Notes: generated from the sequence alone by a model not told the origin. A stretch of 64,000 nucleotides of DNA from CADEED01 sp020442965 (GCA_041395525.1 JAWLAH010000001.1:1-64000), one strand, 5' to 3'; counted from the first letter of the stretch, positions 26,850 to 36,139 are shown. Made by a program: numbers and translations.

Positions 26850-28559
26850 ATGCGCTGGTCCCAATATCCGATCAATACCACCAAAGAAACGCCGGCCGAG
26901 GCGGAGATCGTCAGTCATCGGCTGATGCTGCGTGCGGGACTTATCCGACGCGCCGCGGCTGGCCTGTACAGTTGGCTGCCCCTCGGTCTGCGAACACTGC
27001 GCAAGGTCGAGGCGATCGTGCGCGAAGAAATGAATCGCGCCGGCGCGCTCGAAGTCTTCATGCCAGCGATTCAACCGGCCGAATACTGGATCGAATCGGG
27101 CCGCTGGGAGCAATTCGGGCCGGAGTTGCTGCGCCTCAAGGATCGCCACGACCGCGACTATTGCGTCGGCCCGACGCATGAAGAGGTCATCACTGACATT
27201 GCGCGCCGCGAGTTGCAGAGCTACCGACAGCTGCCGGTCAACTTTTATCAAATCCAGACCAAGTTTCGCGATGAAGTTCGACCCCGCTTCGGCGTGATGC
27301 GCGCGCGCGAGTTCCTGATGAAGGATGCTTATTCTTTTCATCTCGATGAAGAATCACTGGCGGCTGGCTACCAAACGATGTACGAAGCGTACGCGCGCAT
27401 TTTTACGCGGCTGCAGCTCAAGTTCCGCGCCGTGCAAGCCGACAGCGGCGCCATCGGCGGCAATGCTTCGCAGGAGTTCCATGTCCTGGCCGATTCCGGC
27501 GAGGACGCTATCGTGTTCTCCGATGCGGACGATTACGCCGCCAATCTCGAGATGGCTGCCGCACTACCACCGGCCGCACCGCGATCACCGGCTACCGCCC
27601 AGCTAACAACCGTAGCGACGCCGAATGCGCGAACCATCGCCGACGTGAGCGCTTGCCTGAAGGTGTCGACTGAGCAGACTGTCAAGACTCTGCTCGTGGA
27701 CGCCGATGACGGTGGGGTGGTCGCGCTCGTCCTGCGCGGCGATCACGAACTCAATACCGTCAAAGCGCAGAAACTGCACGGCGTCGCCAATCCGCTGCGG
27801 CTCGCAAGCGCCGAGTCCGTCGCGCGCGTCGCCGGTTGTGAGCCGGGCTTTATTGGGCCGGTCGGTCTCGATTGCCCCATCTATGCCGATCACAGCGCGA
27901 TGGTGCTCGCCGATTTCGTGTGCGGCGCCAACCAGAAAGATCAGCATTTCATCGGTACCAACTGGGGCCGCGATCTGCCGGAACCGAGCGCCGCGGACCT
28001 GCGCAACGTCGTGCCCGGCGATCCCAGCCCGAGCGGCCAGGGTACGCTCTCCATCGCGCGCGGCATCGAGGTCGGACACATCTTTCAGCTCGGCTCCAAG
28101 TACAGCGAAGCGATGGGCGCGACGGTGCTGAATGAATCCGGTCAGTCGGTCACGCTCTACATGGGCTGCTACGGCATCGGTGTGACGCGCGTCGTAGCGG
28201 CGGCGATTGAACAGAACCATGATGAGCGCGGCATCATCTGGCCGGATGCGCTGGCGCCTTTCGAGGTCGTGCTGGTGCCGATCAACTTACCCAAGTCGCC
28301 GCGCGTACGCGAAGCAGCGGAGCAACTCTATGCCAACCTCACTGCGGCCGGTATCGAAGTGCTGTACGACGATCGCGATGAACGCCCCGGCGTCAAATTC
28401 GCCGACGCGGAGCTGGTCGGCATTCCGCACCGTATCGTCGTGGGCGATCGCGGGCTGGCAACGGGCATGCTCGAATATCGCCACCGTCGCGCCGCCGAAT
28501 CCGTGGAGTTCCCGCACGCCGATGCGTTGCATTTCATTCAATCCAAGATTGCGCGCTGA
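26850..28559 (+). CDS. proS: Proline--tRNA ligase
   Basis: 569 residues, bacterial-type ProRS with a YbaK-like editing insertion. Class II motifs are visible: 'GLYSWLPLGLRTLRKVEAIVREEM' (motif 1 region), 'FRDEVRPRFGVMRAREFLMKDAYSFH' (motif 2) and 'GCYGIGVTRVVAAAIEQNHD' (motif 3). The editing domain lies at about residues 225-385, and the anticodon-binding domain begins near 'PFEVVLVPINLP' . It starts divergently from pssA. The 3' end overlaps one possible start of the following transglycosylase gene. Confidence 0.96.
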   Translation: MRWSQYPINTTKETPAEAEIVSHRLMLRAGLIRRAAAGLYSWLPLGLRTLRKVEAIVREEMNRAGALEVFMPAIQPAEYWIESGRWEQFGPELLRLKDRHDRDYCVGPTHEEVITDIARRELQSYRQLPVNFYQIQTKFRDEVRPRFGVMRAREFLMKDAYSFHLDEESLAAGYQTMYEAYARIFTRLQLKFRAVQADSGAIGGNASQEFHVLADSGEDAIVFSDADDYAANLEMAAALPPAAPRSPATAQLTTVATPNARTIADVSACLKVSTEQTVKTLLVDADDGGVVALVLRGDHELNTVKAQKLHGVANPLRLASAESVARVAGCEPGFIGPVGLDCPIYADHSAMVLADFVCGANQKDQHFIGTNWGRDLPEPSAADLRNVVPGDPSPSGQGTLSIARGIEVGHIFQLGSKYSEAMGATVLNESGQSVTLYMGCYGIGVTRVVAAAIEQNHDERGIIWPDALAPFEVVLVPINLPKSPRVREAAEQLYANLTAAGIEVLYDDRDERPGVKFADAELVGIPHRIVVGDRGLATGMLEYRHRRAAESVEFPHADALHFIQSKIAR

Positions 28560-29217
28560 CTGTACTAGTAACCCGCGCTGGTCATTGACCGCGCCGTTCG
28601 CGGTGGTCATGCTGTCGTTGCTCGGCGCGATGCAGCCGGCTGCGGCCGCACCCAGCGCGGATGCGCAACGCGATCCTGAACTGCGCGCTGTATTGGGTCA
28701 CGCCATCGAACAAGCCGAGTGTTTCGAAGATCAGTTCGACTCGGCGGTCTGGTACACAATGATGGAGCCACGCCTGCGCAAATCCGTGGCGGACCGGGAC
28801 GAACGACTGCTGCTGCTGAAGAACGTCTTTTGTGAAGCACATCGACCCGGCGAGGTACGCCTGCCGCCCGGCCTGATCATGGCGGTGATCGATGTCGAGA
28901 GCCAGTTCAATCGCTGGGCCGTCTCCTACGCGGGCGCAGTCGGACTGATGCAGGTGATGCCGTTCTGGCCCGAGCAACTTGGCATGAAGCGCCATCAACT
29001 CGTGCGAACGCCAGAAAATATCAGGATGGGATGCGCCATCCTGCGCCACTACCTGAAACGTGAGAAGAACAACGTCGCCCGGGCATTGGCGCGTTACAAC
29101 GGCAGCGTCGGCAAGCGCTGGTACTCCGATATGGTGATCAATCGCTGGACGCGCTGGAACGGTGCCGACGATCTGGGACTCGACGATCAGCCCGCGCTGA
29201 AGCCCGTCAGTTTTTGA
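28522..29217 (+). CDS. Lytic transglycosylase (SLT domain) family protein
   Basis: About 231 residues from ATG 28522, which overlaps proS by 38 bases; TTG 28585 or ATG 28609 are alternative starts giving a shorter leader. Any of them leaves a hydrophobic export segment ending 'AMQPAAAAPSAD'. The Slt-type core has the catalytic Glu in 'AVIDVESQFNRWAVSYAGAVGLMQVMPFWPEQLG', then 'RMGCAILRHYLKRE' and 'ALARYNGSVG'. It should cleave peptidoglycan in the periplasm. The last 31 bases overlap the convergent acylphosphatase gene. Confidence 0.88.
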   Translation: MRCISFNPRLRADCTSNPRWSLTAPFAVVMLSLLGAMQPAAAAPSADAQRDPELRAVLGHAIEQAECFEDQFDSAVWYTMMEPRLRKSVADRDERLLLLKNVFCEAHRPGEVRLPPGLIMAVIDVESQFNRWAVSYAGAVGLMQVMPFWPEQLGMKRHQLVRTPENIRMGCAILRHYLKREKNNVARALARYNGSVGKRWYSDMVINRWTRWNGADDLGLDDQPALKPVSF

Positions 29218-29465
29218 CCCACGTCTAACGACAGCTCCTCGGTCACGACGCCCGTTACCTTGGCCGCAACCGAGCCTTCCCAGAGCCACGCGACAAAATC
29301 ATCCACTGCCGCCCGCTCGCCGCAGGCCACCACTTCGACGCTGCCATCCGCCCGGTTGCGCGCATAGCCCACGATACCGAGTGATTGCGCTTGACGTACC
29401 GCGGTGCCGCGATAGTAGACGCCTTGGACCCGGCCGGTGACGACACTACGGCAACAGCGCTTCAT
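29187..29465 (-). CDS. acyP: Acylphosphatase
   Basis: 92 residues from ATG 29465. The family signature is complete: 'VTGRVQGVYYRGTAVRQAQ' with the phosphate-binding Arg, and 'GYARNRADGSVEVVACG' with the catalytic Asn. It hydrolyses acyl phosphates such as carbamoyl phosphate. The gene's 3' end overlaps the convergent transglycosylase gene by 31 bases, and its start is 36 bases from the divergent WrbA-like gene. Confidence 0.93.
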   Translation of the reverse strand: MKRCCRSVVTGRVQGVYYRGTAVRQAQSLGIVGYARNRADGSVEVVACGERAAVDDFVAWLWEGSVAAKVTGVVTEELSLDVGQKLTGFSAG

Positions 29466-29501
29466 AATGGCCCGATCCTGAACACCGAATGGATGTTGAC
29501 C

Positions 29502-30125
29502 ATGGCTGAAGTCCTCGTCGTCTACTACTCGCGGCACGGCGCGACGGCCGAACTCGCACGGCACATTTGCCGTGGCATCGAATCGGTGACAGGCGCGACC
29601 GCGAAGCTGCGGACAGTGGCCCCAGTCTCGGCCGAATCCGAACGGCCTGTGAAAGCGATTCCGGACGGCGGCGCCCCGTACGCCACGATTGAGGATCTGA
29701 AACGCGCCGACGGTGTGATCATCGGCAGCCCGACTCGATTTGGCAACATGGCGGCGCCCCTCAAGTACTTTATCGACGGAACGTCCAGCCTGTGGCTCGA
29801 AGGTGCACTGGTTGGCAAGCCCGCGGCGGCATTCACCTCGACGCAAACGATGCATGGTGGCCAGGAATCGACCTTGCTCACCATGCTCTTGCCGATGATG
29901 CATCAGGGCATGCTGTTGGTCGGCCTGCCGTTCACCCAGCGTGAGCTCGCCGGCACGCGCACGGGCGGAACGCCGTACGGTGCCTCGCACGTTGCCGGAG
30001 CCGCCGAACGCGCGGCACAGTTGTCAGACGATGAAAAGGTGCTGGCGCAGGCGCTCGGGGCGCGCGTCGCGCAGATCGCCGTCAGACTCACTGTTCATCC
30101 GGGGAACCTAACACATCGCGGATGA
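29502..30125 (+). CDS. wrbA: NAD(P)H:quinone oxidoreductase, WrbA-like flavoprotein
   Basis: 207 residues from ATG 29502 (an ATG three codons upstream is also possible). The flavodoxin-like FMN site is seen in 'VVYYSRHGATAELARHI' and 'IIGSPTRFGNMAAPLKYFID'; further on 'STQTMHGGQESTLLTMLLPMMHQGM' matches WrbA. It is expected to reduce quinones by two electrons with FMN. The gene tail overlaps the convergent hda gene by 38 bases. Confidence 0.92.
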   Translation: MAEVLVVYYSRHGATAELARHICRGIESVTGATAKLRTVAPVSAESERPVKAIPDGGAPYATIEDLKRADGVIIGSPTRFGNMAAPLKYFIDGTSSLWLEGALVGKPAAAFTSTQTMHGGQESTLLTMLLPMMHQGMLLVGLPFTQRELAGTRTGGTPYGASHVAGAAERAAQLSDDEKVLAQALGARVAQIAVRLTVHPGNLTHRG

Positions 30126-30787
30126 ATGGCACCGTCAGACGCCGCTGCGCCACCAGCGAGGCGACGTCCAGCGTATCGAACAGCTCGGCGAGCGTTGCCA
30201 TATCGCGCGGAAAGCGGCGCAGCAGATAGCGGCCCGTCTCGTCTGGCAGTTCGAGACCACGCAACTTGGCGCGCAAGGTCAGCGCGGCAATTTGCCCGTC
30301 TTCATCGAGCGCTTGTATCACGAAGCCGGGCGCGGCAACCAATCGCGAACGCAGATCGGCTAACAAGATTCCCAGCTGTCCTGGTGGCTGTTCCGCGGCG
30401 ACCACCAGAGCCGCGCGGCGTGTCTCGAGCTCGCGATACAGTCCGAACAGTGCGTGCTGCCAAGCCGTGCTGCCGGCTATGATCTGCAGGTCATCGATGC
30501 AGACGCAATCGAGCGCGCCGGCGCCCACGATGAATTCCGGCGTCACTGCCGGAATTGCGCCAAGCGGGAAATAGCCGGCCCGGCCTGCGGCTGCCCGCCA
30601 GCGAACAGGTGGCTTGCAACAGGTGTGATTTTCCAACACCCGCGGGACCTGCCAACCAGGTTGCACCATTGAGTGCGCCGCCGCCGACGCGCTCCAGATG
30701 CCGCACCAACTGCTCGTTCGTGCCGACATGGAAACTGGCAAAAGTCGCGCGCTCCTTGAGTTGGACGCCGAGCGGCAGTTGTTCCAT
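30088..30787 (-). pseudogene. hda: DnaA regulatory inactivator Hda, interrupted by a frameshift
   Basis: The start ATG at 30787 overlaps the pgsA stop (TGATG). The first part reads MEQLPLGVQLKERATFASF, whose QLPLGV resembles the beta-clamp-binding motif of Hda, then an intact P-loop 'AGPAGVGKSHLLQATC'. After that cysteine (30605) the frame is lost and the family sequence resumes in another frame from 'GYFPLGAIPAVTPEF' to the end ('TLDVASLVAQRRLTVPFIRDVLG'). A one-base insertion between 30577 and 30604, for example in the CCC at 30579-30581, explains it. Corrected length is about 232 residues, as in E. coli Hda, which with the clamp switches off DnaA-ATP. Loss would be unusual, so a sequence error is likely. 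Confidence 0.85.
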
Positions 30788-31330
30788 CAGGTCGGTATGA
30801 TCAGTGCGCGGCGGGCAAACGCCTGCAAATAGTCGAGGCCGGACAGCACGGTTGCAACGAACGTTGCAACGACCAGCAGATCGACCACCTCGACCGGCGG
30901 CACATGCGCTGCGGCATACAACAACGCTGCCAGCACGACAGCCAACTGCAGGCCGGTGTTGAACTTGCTGAGTATCGTCGGCCGACCGTGCAACGGCCCG
31001 AAGAACAGGCGAAACAACAATGCACCGAGTCCGATCATGACATCGCGTGCGACAACCGCGGCCGCCAGCCACCAGGGCAGCAAGCCCATCCAGGTACTCA
31101 TCAGGAAAAACCGCAACCAGTAACAGTTTGTCGGCAAGCGGGTCGAGAAACTTCCCCAACTCCGACGTCCAGCCGAAATGCTTCGCCAGAAAGCCGTCGA
31201 GTCCGTCCGAGATCGCGGCGACCGCCATCAGCAGCAGTGCCAACCAGTAGCGCTCACTCGCGATCGCCTGCACCACGGGCCAGACGAGCACGATGCGAAA
31301 CAGACAAATCAGATTTGGCAAGTGGCGCAT
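30787..31330 (-). pseudogene. pgsA: CDP-alcohol phosphatidyltransferase (PgsA-like), interrupted by a +1 frameshift
   Basis: From ATG 31330 the frame reads 'MRHLPNLICLFRIVLVWP' and the CDP-alcohol motif 'DGLDGFLAKHFGWTSELGKFLDPLADK', then breaks after KLLLVAVF at an A5 run (plus strand 31106-31110). Dropping one base gives VFLMSTWMGLLPWW and the membrane C-terminus to 30787. Corrected length is about 180 residues, close to phosphatidylglycerophosphate synthase. The motif position usually occupied by Arg is Lys (LAKHF), so a related cardiolipin-type or other CDP-alcohol enzyme is an alternative. It lies 13 bases after the DUF2066 gene and is coupled to hda. Confidence 0.82.
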
Positions 31331-31343
31331 ATGAAGCAGCGCG

Positions 31344-32273
31344 TCAGTGTCGTACGAGGAACGTCAATGCGGCAGCACTGCCGCCAGCGGTATTCACGGT
31401 CTCGAATCGACTGTCCTGGCCGATCGATGCTAACAAGGTATCGACGCCACCGCGCGCCACGAGGCGAAATAGCGCAGCAGTCGGCGTGACCTGGCGCAAC
31501 AAGATCCGCTCGACGCCGGGCGTACCGGCGAGACTCTCCGTGACCTGCGCGAATTCGCGCAGATTTCGGACACCTTGGAACTCAACCAGTGTTTCCGCTT
31601 CGGGCAGCGTTTGCACTGCCGCCGCCGCACGAACATAGAGATCGACTGCATCGTTGAGCCCGGATGCCACTGCACCCGCAGTTTGTGCGGTGCTGGTGCG
31701 CGTGAACAGAGACCAGCGCCAGAGCTCGCCCGCGCGCTCGCCAAGCAGTAGCGCATCCCCGCCGGAACGCTGCGCCGCTGACAATGCTTCGTCCTGGGTG
31801 ACCGAACCATCAGGCAGACCTAGTGCCGCCGCAGTCGTCACCGCAATGGGGACACCGCGAAGCTCAGCGGCAGCCTCGAGCTGGGTCTTAACCGAGTCGT
31901 CGATCGCAGGCGCGCGCAGTGCAATGACCGTGCGCGGACGCACCGCGCCCCAGACTGAGCGACCAGCGGCCGCAATAGCCCGTTCAATCGCTGGACCATC
32001 GAACAAAATCTGCGTACCGCCGCCGGCCGCAGGACCCACGACTTTCACGTATCGACGCGGCTGCGCGATCAGATCGGTCAGTGCCGGATCGGCCCCGGCG
32101 TCGAGTCGCCCGGTAGCACGTTGGAGAGCGATGCGCATCGCGTCTTCAAAGGCGGCGTTCTGCGAATCGCTCGTGACGATCACGTCATAAAGCTGCGCGG
32201 CGTGCACGACGCCTGCGACGATTGCGAACAGGGCAACCAACATCGCTCCCGAAGACTTGAGAACCCTGTGCAT
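31344..32273 (-). CDS. DUF2066 domain-containing exported protein
   Basis: 309 residues with a clear signal peptide (VLKSSGAMLVALFAIVAGVVHA). The body begins 'LYDVIVTSDSQNAAFEDAMRIALQRATGR', the typical DUF2066 opening, and has alternating helix/strand repeats with few charged clusters. DUF2066 genes are regularly found next to purM and hda in gammaproteobacteria, as here; the function is unknown. It is divergent from purM and followed by pgsA and hda. Confidence 0.85.
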   Translation of the reverse strand: MHRVLKSSGAMLVALFAIVAGVVHAAQLYDVIVTSDSQNAAFEDAMRIALQRATGRLDAGADPALTDLIAQPRRYVKVVGPAAGGGTQILFDGPAIERAIAAAGRSVWGAVRPRTVIALRAPAIDDSVKTQLEAAAELRGVPIAVTTAAALGLPDGSVTQDEALSAAQRSGGDALLLGERAGELWRWSLFTRTSTAQTAGAVASGLNDAVDLYVRAAAAVQTLPEAETLVEFQGVRNLREFAQVTESLAGTPGVERILLRQVTPTAALFRLVARGGVDTLLASIGQDSRFETVNTAGGSAAALTFLVRH

Positions 32274-32376
32274 ACTCCGCTCTTTCCGAGTGCATACTCG
32301 ACCGCGATGCGACGATCGATCCGGTACAATATCACAGTCTTTTTCGTCACCGCAGCCTTGGGTTTCAGGTCATGTC

Positions 32377-33408
32377 ATGAGTAACGACTCCGGCCTCACG
32401 TATCGCGACGCAGGTGTCGACATCGACGCCGGCGAGGCGCTCATTGAACGCATCAAGCCCGCGGTCAAGCGCACGCTGCGCAAAGAGGTACTGGCTGGCA
32501 TCGGCGGCTTCGGTGCGCTGGTCGAGGTCCCGATCGATCGCTACCGACGGCCCGTGCTCGTCTCCGGCACCGACGGCGTCGGCACCAAGCTGCGCCTCGC
32601 GATCGACAGCGGGCGGCATGACACGATCGGTATCGATCTGGTAGCGATGTGCGCGAACGACATCGCGGTCTCGGGCGCGGAGCCACTGTACTTCCTCGAC
32701 TACTACGCCACCGGCAAACTCTCGGTCGACGTCGCCGAAACGGTCATCCGCGGCATTGCCGCCGGTTGCCTGCAGGCTGGCTGCGCGTTGGTCGGCGGCG
32801 AGACGGCCGAGATGCCCGGTATCTATCACGGCGGTGATTACGATCTGGCGGGCTTTTGCGTCGGCGTCGTGGAGCGCGATCGCATCATCGACGGCAGCAC
32901 CACACGTGCAGGCGATGTGGTGGTTGGCCTCGCCTCCTCGGGGCCGCATTCCAACGGCTACTCACTCATTCGTAAAATACTGTCGACGAGCGGCGTGGAC
33001 CCACAGATGCAGATTGGCGGTGAGGCACTACTGGAGCTATTGTTAGTGCCGACCCGCATCTACGTCAAATCGATGCTGGCGTTGGCGGCCACACTACCCG
33101 TGCACGGCTATGCTCACATTACCGGCGGCGGCCTCACTGACAATATTCCACGAGTACTGCCGGTTGGTCTCGAGGTGCGGCTCGAACGGAGCAGCTGGCC
33201 GCGCGCTCCGCTGTTCGAGTGGTTGCAAGGAACTGGGCGCGTCGCCGCAGCCGAGATGTATCGAACATTCAATTGCGGCATTGGTATGGTCGCGATCGTT
33301 CCGCCCGAACACGCGGATCGGGCGCTGACGACACTGCGCGCAGCTGGCGAGACCGCGATGCTGATCGGCCACGTGGCCAAAGGTGATCGCGGTGTCGTTA
33401 TCGCCTGA
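32377..33408 (+). CDS. purM: Phosphoribosylformylglycinamidine cyclo-ligase
   Basis: 343 residues from ATG 32377; the frame is open 40 codons upstream but 'MSNDSGLTYRDAGVDIDAGEALIERIKP' is the family N-terminus. The ATP/substrate segments 'VSGTDGVGTKLRLAID', 'MCANDIAVSGAEPLYFLDYYATGKL', 'GGETAEMPG' and 'HITGGGLTDNIPRVLP' are all present. It makes aminoimidazole ribonucleotide in purine synthesis. A TACAAT hexamer at 32325-32330 could serve as a -10 element but has no convincing -35. purN follows after 32 bases. Confidence 0.96.
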   Translation: MSNDSGLTYRDAGVDIDAGEALIERIKPAVKRTLRKEVLAGIGGFGALVEVPIDRYRRPVLVSGTDGVGTKLRLAIDSGRHDTIGIDLVAMCANDIAVSGAEPLYFLDYYATGKLSVDVAETVIRGIAAGCLQAGCALVGGETAEMPGIYHGGDYDLAGFCVGVVERDRIIDGSTTRAGDVVVGLASSGPHSNGYSLIRKILSTSGVDPQMQIGGEALLELLLVPTRIYVKSMLALAATLPVHGYAHITGGGLTDNIPRVLPVGLEVRLERSSWPRAPLFEWLQGTGRVAAAEMYRTFNCGIGMVAIVPPEHADRALTTLRAAGETAMLIGHVAKGDRGVVIA

Positions 33409-33440
33409 TCGCCGGACAATACGTCGCAGCCGCTGACACG

Positions 33441-34097
33441 ATGGCCGAGCGGACGACGATTGCGGTCATTATCTCCGGGCGTGGTACCAATATGGCCGCG
33501 ATAGTACGCGCTGCGCAGTCAGGCGCGATCGCCGCCGACGTTGCCGTCGTCATCGCCGATCGTGCGGCGGCCGGACTGGAGCTTGCGCGCCTGCGTGGCA
33601 TTGCCACCGAGTTGGTTGCGGCGCGCGACTTTACAAATCGAGCCGCCTTCGATGCCGCGCTGGCCGAGGCCATCGATCGCAGCGGCGCACGCCTGATCGC
33701 ACTCGCGGGGTTCATGCGCATACTAACGGCCGGGTTCGTCGATCGCTATCGCGGACGACTCGTCAATATCCACCCGTCACTTCTGCCGCTCCACAAGGGA
33801 TTGCATACGCATCGCCAAGTCCTCGCCGCTCACGACCCAAGGCATGGCGCCAGTGTTCATTTTGTCACGCCCGATCTCGACGGCGGGCCCGTCATCGCCC
33901 AAGCGGCGCTCGACGTCCTGCCCGACGATACGGAAAGCACGCTTTCAGTGCGTGTTCAGCGGCTGGAACACATGCTCTATCCGCGCGTTTGCGGCTGGCT
34001 CGCCAGCGGTCGCGTGACGCTCGACGGCGATCGCGTCGTGTTCGACGGCAAGCGGCTCGACCAGCCCATCATGGAGACACTCGATGGCAGGAATTGA
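33441..34097 (+). CDS. purN: Phosphoribosylglycinamide formyltransferase
   Basis: 218 residues. The N-terminal 'IAVIISGRGTNMAAIV' phosphate-binding loop, 'IALAGFMRIL' , the catalytic 'VNIHPSLLPLHKGLHTHRQVL' with the essential Asn/His, and 'VHFVTPDLDGGPVI' with the catalytic Asp are intact. It transfers formyl from 10-formyl-tetrahydrofolate to glycinamide ribonucleotide. It lies in the usual purM-purN order and overlaps the start of the DUF3108 gene by 14 bases. Confidence 0.96.
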   Translation: MAERTTIAVIISGRGTNMAAIVRAAQSGAIAADVAVVIADRAAAGLELARLRGIATELVAARDFTNRAAFDAALAEAIDRSGARLIALAGFMRILTAGFVDRYRGRLVNIHPSLLPLHKGLHTHRQVLAAHDPRHGASVHFVTPDLDGGPVIAQAALDVLPDDTESTLSVRVQRLEHMLYPRVCGWLASGRVTLDGDRVVFDGKRLDQPIMETLDGRN

Positions 34098-34854
34098 TCT
34101 CTCGGCAGGCCGACACCCGGCGTGGTCGGTCTTCGTGGCGGGTTTGTTAGCGCTGAGCACCTGTGCTCCCCGCGTAGGCCACGCCGAGACTACCCGCGAG
34201 CAATTGCTCGTGCCATACACCGCGTCCTACTCGGTCGAGTGGAAAGGGATCACCGCCGGCGTCGCGACGCTGACGCTTTACCGGCTCGCGCTAGATGAGT
34301 ACCGTTACGATTCGACGACGGTCGCGCGCGGACTGGCGCGCCTGCTGGTGTCGGACCCCGTGAAACAGACCAGCACCTTCAAGTTGATCGATGGCCAAGT
34401 GCAGCCACAGCAGTTTCGCGGCATCGATGAGAAGGAGCGCAAGACGGAGCTCGACTTCGACTGGCCGAGCAACCGCGTGACCGGCAGCGCGCGCGGGCAT
34501 CCCGTCGATCTCGAGCTAAGAGCTGGAACGCAGGACGCGATGTCATTGCAAATCGCATCGATGTTGCAACTGCGCACGGGCGACCTGCCAGAACGCATCT
34601 GGATGATCGACGGCGACGAGATCAAGGAATATGAGCAGCATCGCGACGGCACGGAGCGGATCAAGACCGCGATCGGTGAGCTCGACACGGTTGTTTACAA
34701 TAGCCGGCGCCCCGGCAGCGATCGAATCACGCGCACCTGGCATGCGCCGTCACTTGGCTACCTGCCCGTGATGGCCCAACGGGTACGTGATGGCAAAGTG
34801 GAAGTAACGATGCGCATCCGCAGTCTTCGGCGCGAGAACACCGACACACACTAG
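34084..34854 (+). CDS. DUF3108 domain-containing exported protein
   Basis: 256 residues. After a short charged tail the N-terminus has an export signal (WSVFVAGLLALSTCAPRVGHA); the cysteine in it could allow lipidation, but no clean lipobox is seen. The DUF3108 body opens 'PYTASYSVEWKGITAGVATLTL' and includes 'QQFRGIDEKERKTELDFDW' and 'YNSRRPGSDRITRTWHAPSLGYLPV'. These periplasmic beta-sheet proteins commonly follow purN; the function is unknown. It overlaps purN by 14 bases. Confidence 0.87.
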   Translation: MAGIDLSAGRHPAWSVFVAGLLALSTCAPRVGHAETTREQLLVPYTASYSVEWKGITAGVATLTLYRLALDEYRYDSTTVARGLARLLVSDPVKQTSTFKLIDGQVQPQQFRGIDEKERKTELDFDWPSNRVTGSARGHPVDLELRAGTQDAMSLQIASMLQLRTGDLPERIWMIDGDEIKEYEQHRDGTERIKTAIGELDTVVYNSRRPGSDRITRTWHAPSLGYLPVMAQRVRDGKVEVTMRIRSLRRENTDTH

Positions 34855-34870
34855 GCGTACAATACGCGGG

Positions 34871-36139
34871 ATGCCAGCTTCTACTCCAACGGCTCGCTCC
34901 GCGCTGCTGTTCATCTTCATTACCATGCTCATCGATACGATCGGGCTCGGCATCACCCTTCCGGTGGCACCCAGGCTGATCGAGTCGCTCGCACACGTCG
35001 ATCTCAGCACGGCAGCACGCTATGGCTCCTGGCTTTTCTTTAGCTACGCGCTGATGCAGTTTCTGTTTGCGCCGGTCATCGGCAATCTCAGCGACCGATT
35101 TGGGCGCCGGCCGGTTCTGATCGTGTCGCTGACCATGTTAGGCATCGACTATGTCATCACCGGCGTCGCGCCGACGATCGGCTGGTTATTCGTGGGCAGG
35201 CTCCTCTCGGGCATTGCGGGCGCGGCCTACACTACCGCGAATGCCTATATCGCTGATGTGTCCTCCGCAGAGAAGCGCGCCGCGAACTTTGGACTGGTAG
35301 GCGCCGCATTCGGTATCGGCTTTGTGCTGGGGCCCGCGCTCGGCGGCGTGATCGGCCAGTATTTCGGACCACGCATGCCGTTCCTGGTTGCCGCGTGTCT
35401 CGCCTTCGCCAATGCGCTGTTCGGCTATTTCGTACTGCGCGAATCCCTGCCGGCCGAGCGGCGACGGAAATTCGATATTCGCCGCGCCAACCCGGTGGGC
35501 GCGCTGCTGCAACTCAAGCGCTACCCGATTCTGCTCGCCCTCGTGGCGGTTTTCGTGCTGCTGCGCCTGGGGCACGACGCCAATCCGGCGGTGTGGAGCT
35601 ACTACACGATGTTGAAATTTGGCTGGACGGAAGCGCAGGTTGGACTGTCCCTCGCCATGATCGGCGTCTGCATGGCTATCGTATTCGGCGGCCTGACGCG
35701 CGTCGTGGTGCCGCGCATTGGCGAGAGCGGCGCCGTTTACGTCGGCACATTGTTAGCGGCGGTAGGCTTTACCGGTTATGCGTTCGCCACACAAGGTTGG
35801 CAGCTCTACGTGTTTATCGTCCCGTTCGCGATGATGGGACTTGCGACCCCCGCGCTGACCGCGATCATGTCGAAAAATGTACCGTCCAACGAACAGGGAG
35901 AATTGCAGGGGACGCTCGCGAGCGTCGGAAGTCTGACATCGGTGGTGGCGCCTGTGATCATGGCCAACCTGTTTGCGCATTACACCCGTCCAGGCGCAAG
36001 CGTGTATTTCCCCGGCGCAGCCTTCCTCGCGGCTGCTGGTTGCATGGTGTCAGCGGCGATTGTCTTTTCCCGCTCGGCTGCGCGGCGCAAGGTGGCCGCG
36101 ACAGCGAATCAGGTCTTGGGCAGCGTGACGCCGCGCTGA
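34871..36139 (+). CDS. MFS transporter, TetA/DHA1-like
   Basis: 422 residues with about 12 hydrophobic segments. 'MLIDTIGLGITLPVAPRLI' in helix 1 and 'GNLSDRFGRRPVLIVSLTM' (motif A) resemble tetracycline-efflux type carriers; motif C follows in 'LGPALGGVIGQYFGPRMPF'. Chromosomal members of this group are often annotated as TCR/Tet MFS and rarely confer tetracycline resistance, so the substrate is open. A TACAAT at 34858-34863 is only seven bases from the ATG; if used as a -10 element the mRNA would be nearly leaderless. The last 31 bases overlap the convergent dcd gene. Confidence 0.87.
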   Translation: MPASTPTARSALLFIFITMLIDTIGLGITLPVAPRLIESLAHVDLSTAARYGSWLFFSYALMQFLFAPVIGNLSDRFGRRPVLIVSLTMLGIDYVITGVAPTIGWLFVGRLLSGIAGAAYTTANAYIADVSSAEKRAANFGLVGAAFGIGFVLGPALGGVIGQYFGPRMPFLVAACLAFANALFGYFVLRESLPAERRRKFDIRRANPVGALLQLKRYPILLALVAVFVLLRLGHDANPAVWSYYTMLKFGWTEAQVGLSLAMIGVCMAIVFGGLTRVVVPRIGESGAVYVGTLLAAVGFTGYAFATQGWQLYVFIVPFAMMGLATPALTAIMSKNVPSNEQGELQGTLASVGSLTSVVAPVIMANLFAHYTRPGASVYFPGAAFLAAAGCMVSAAIVFSRSAARRKVAATANQVLGSVTPR

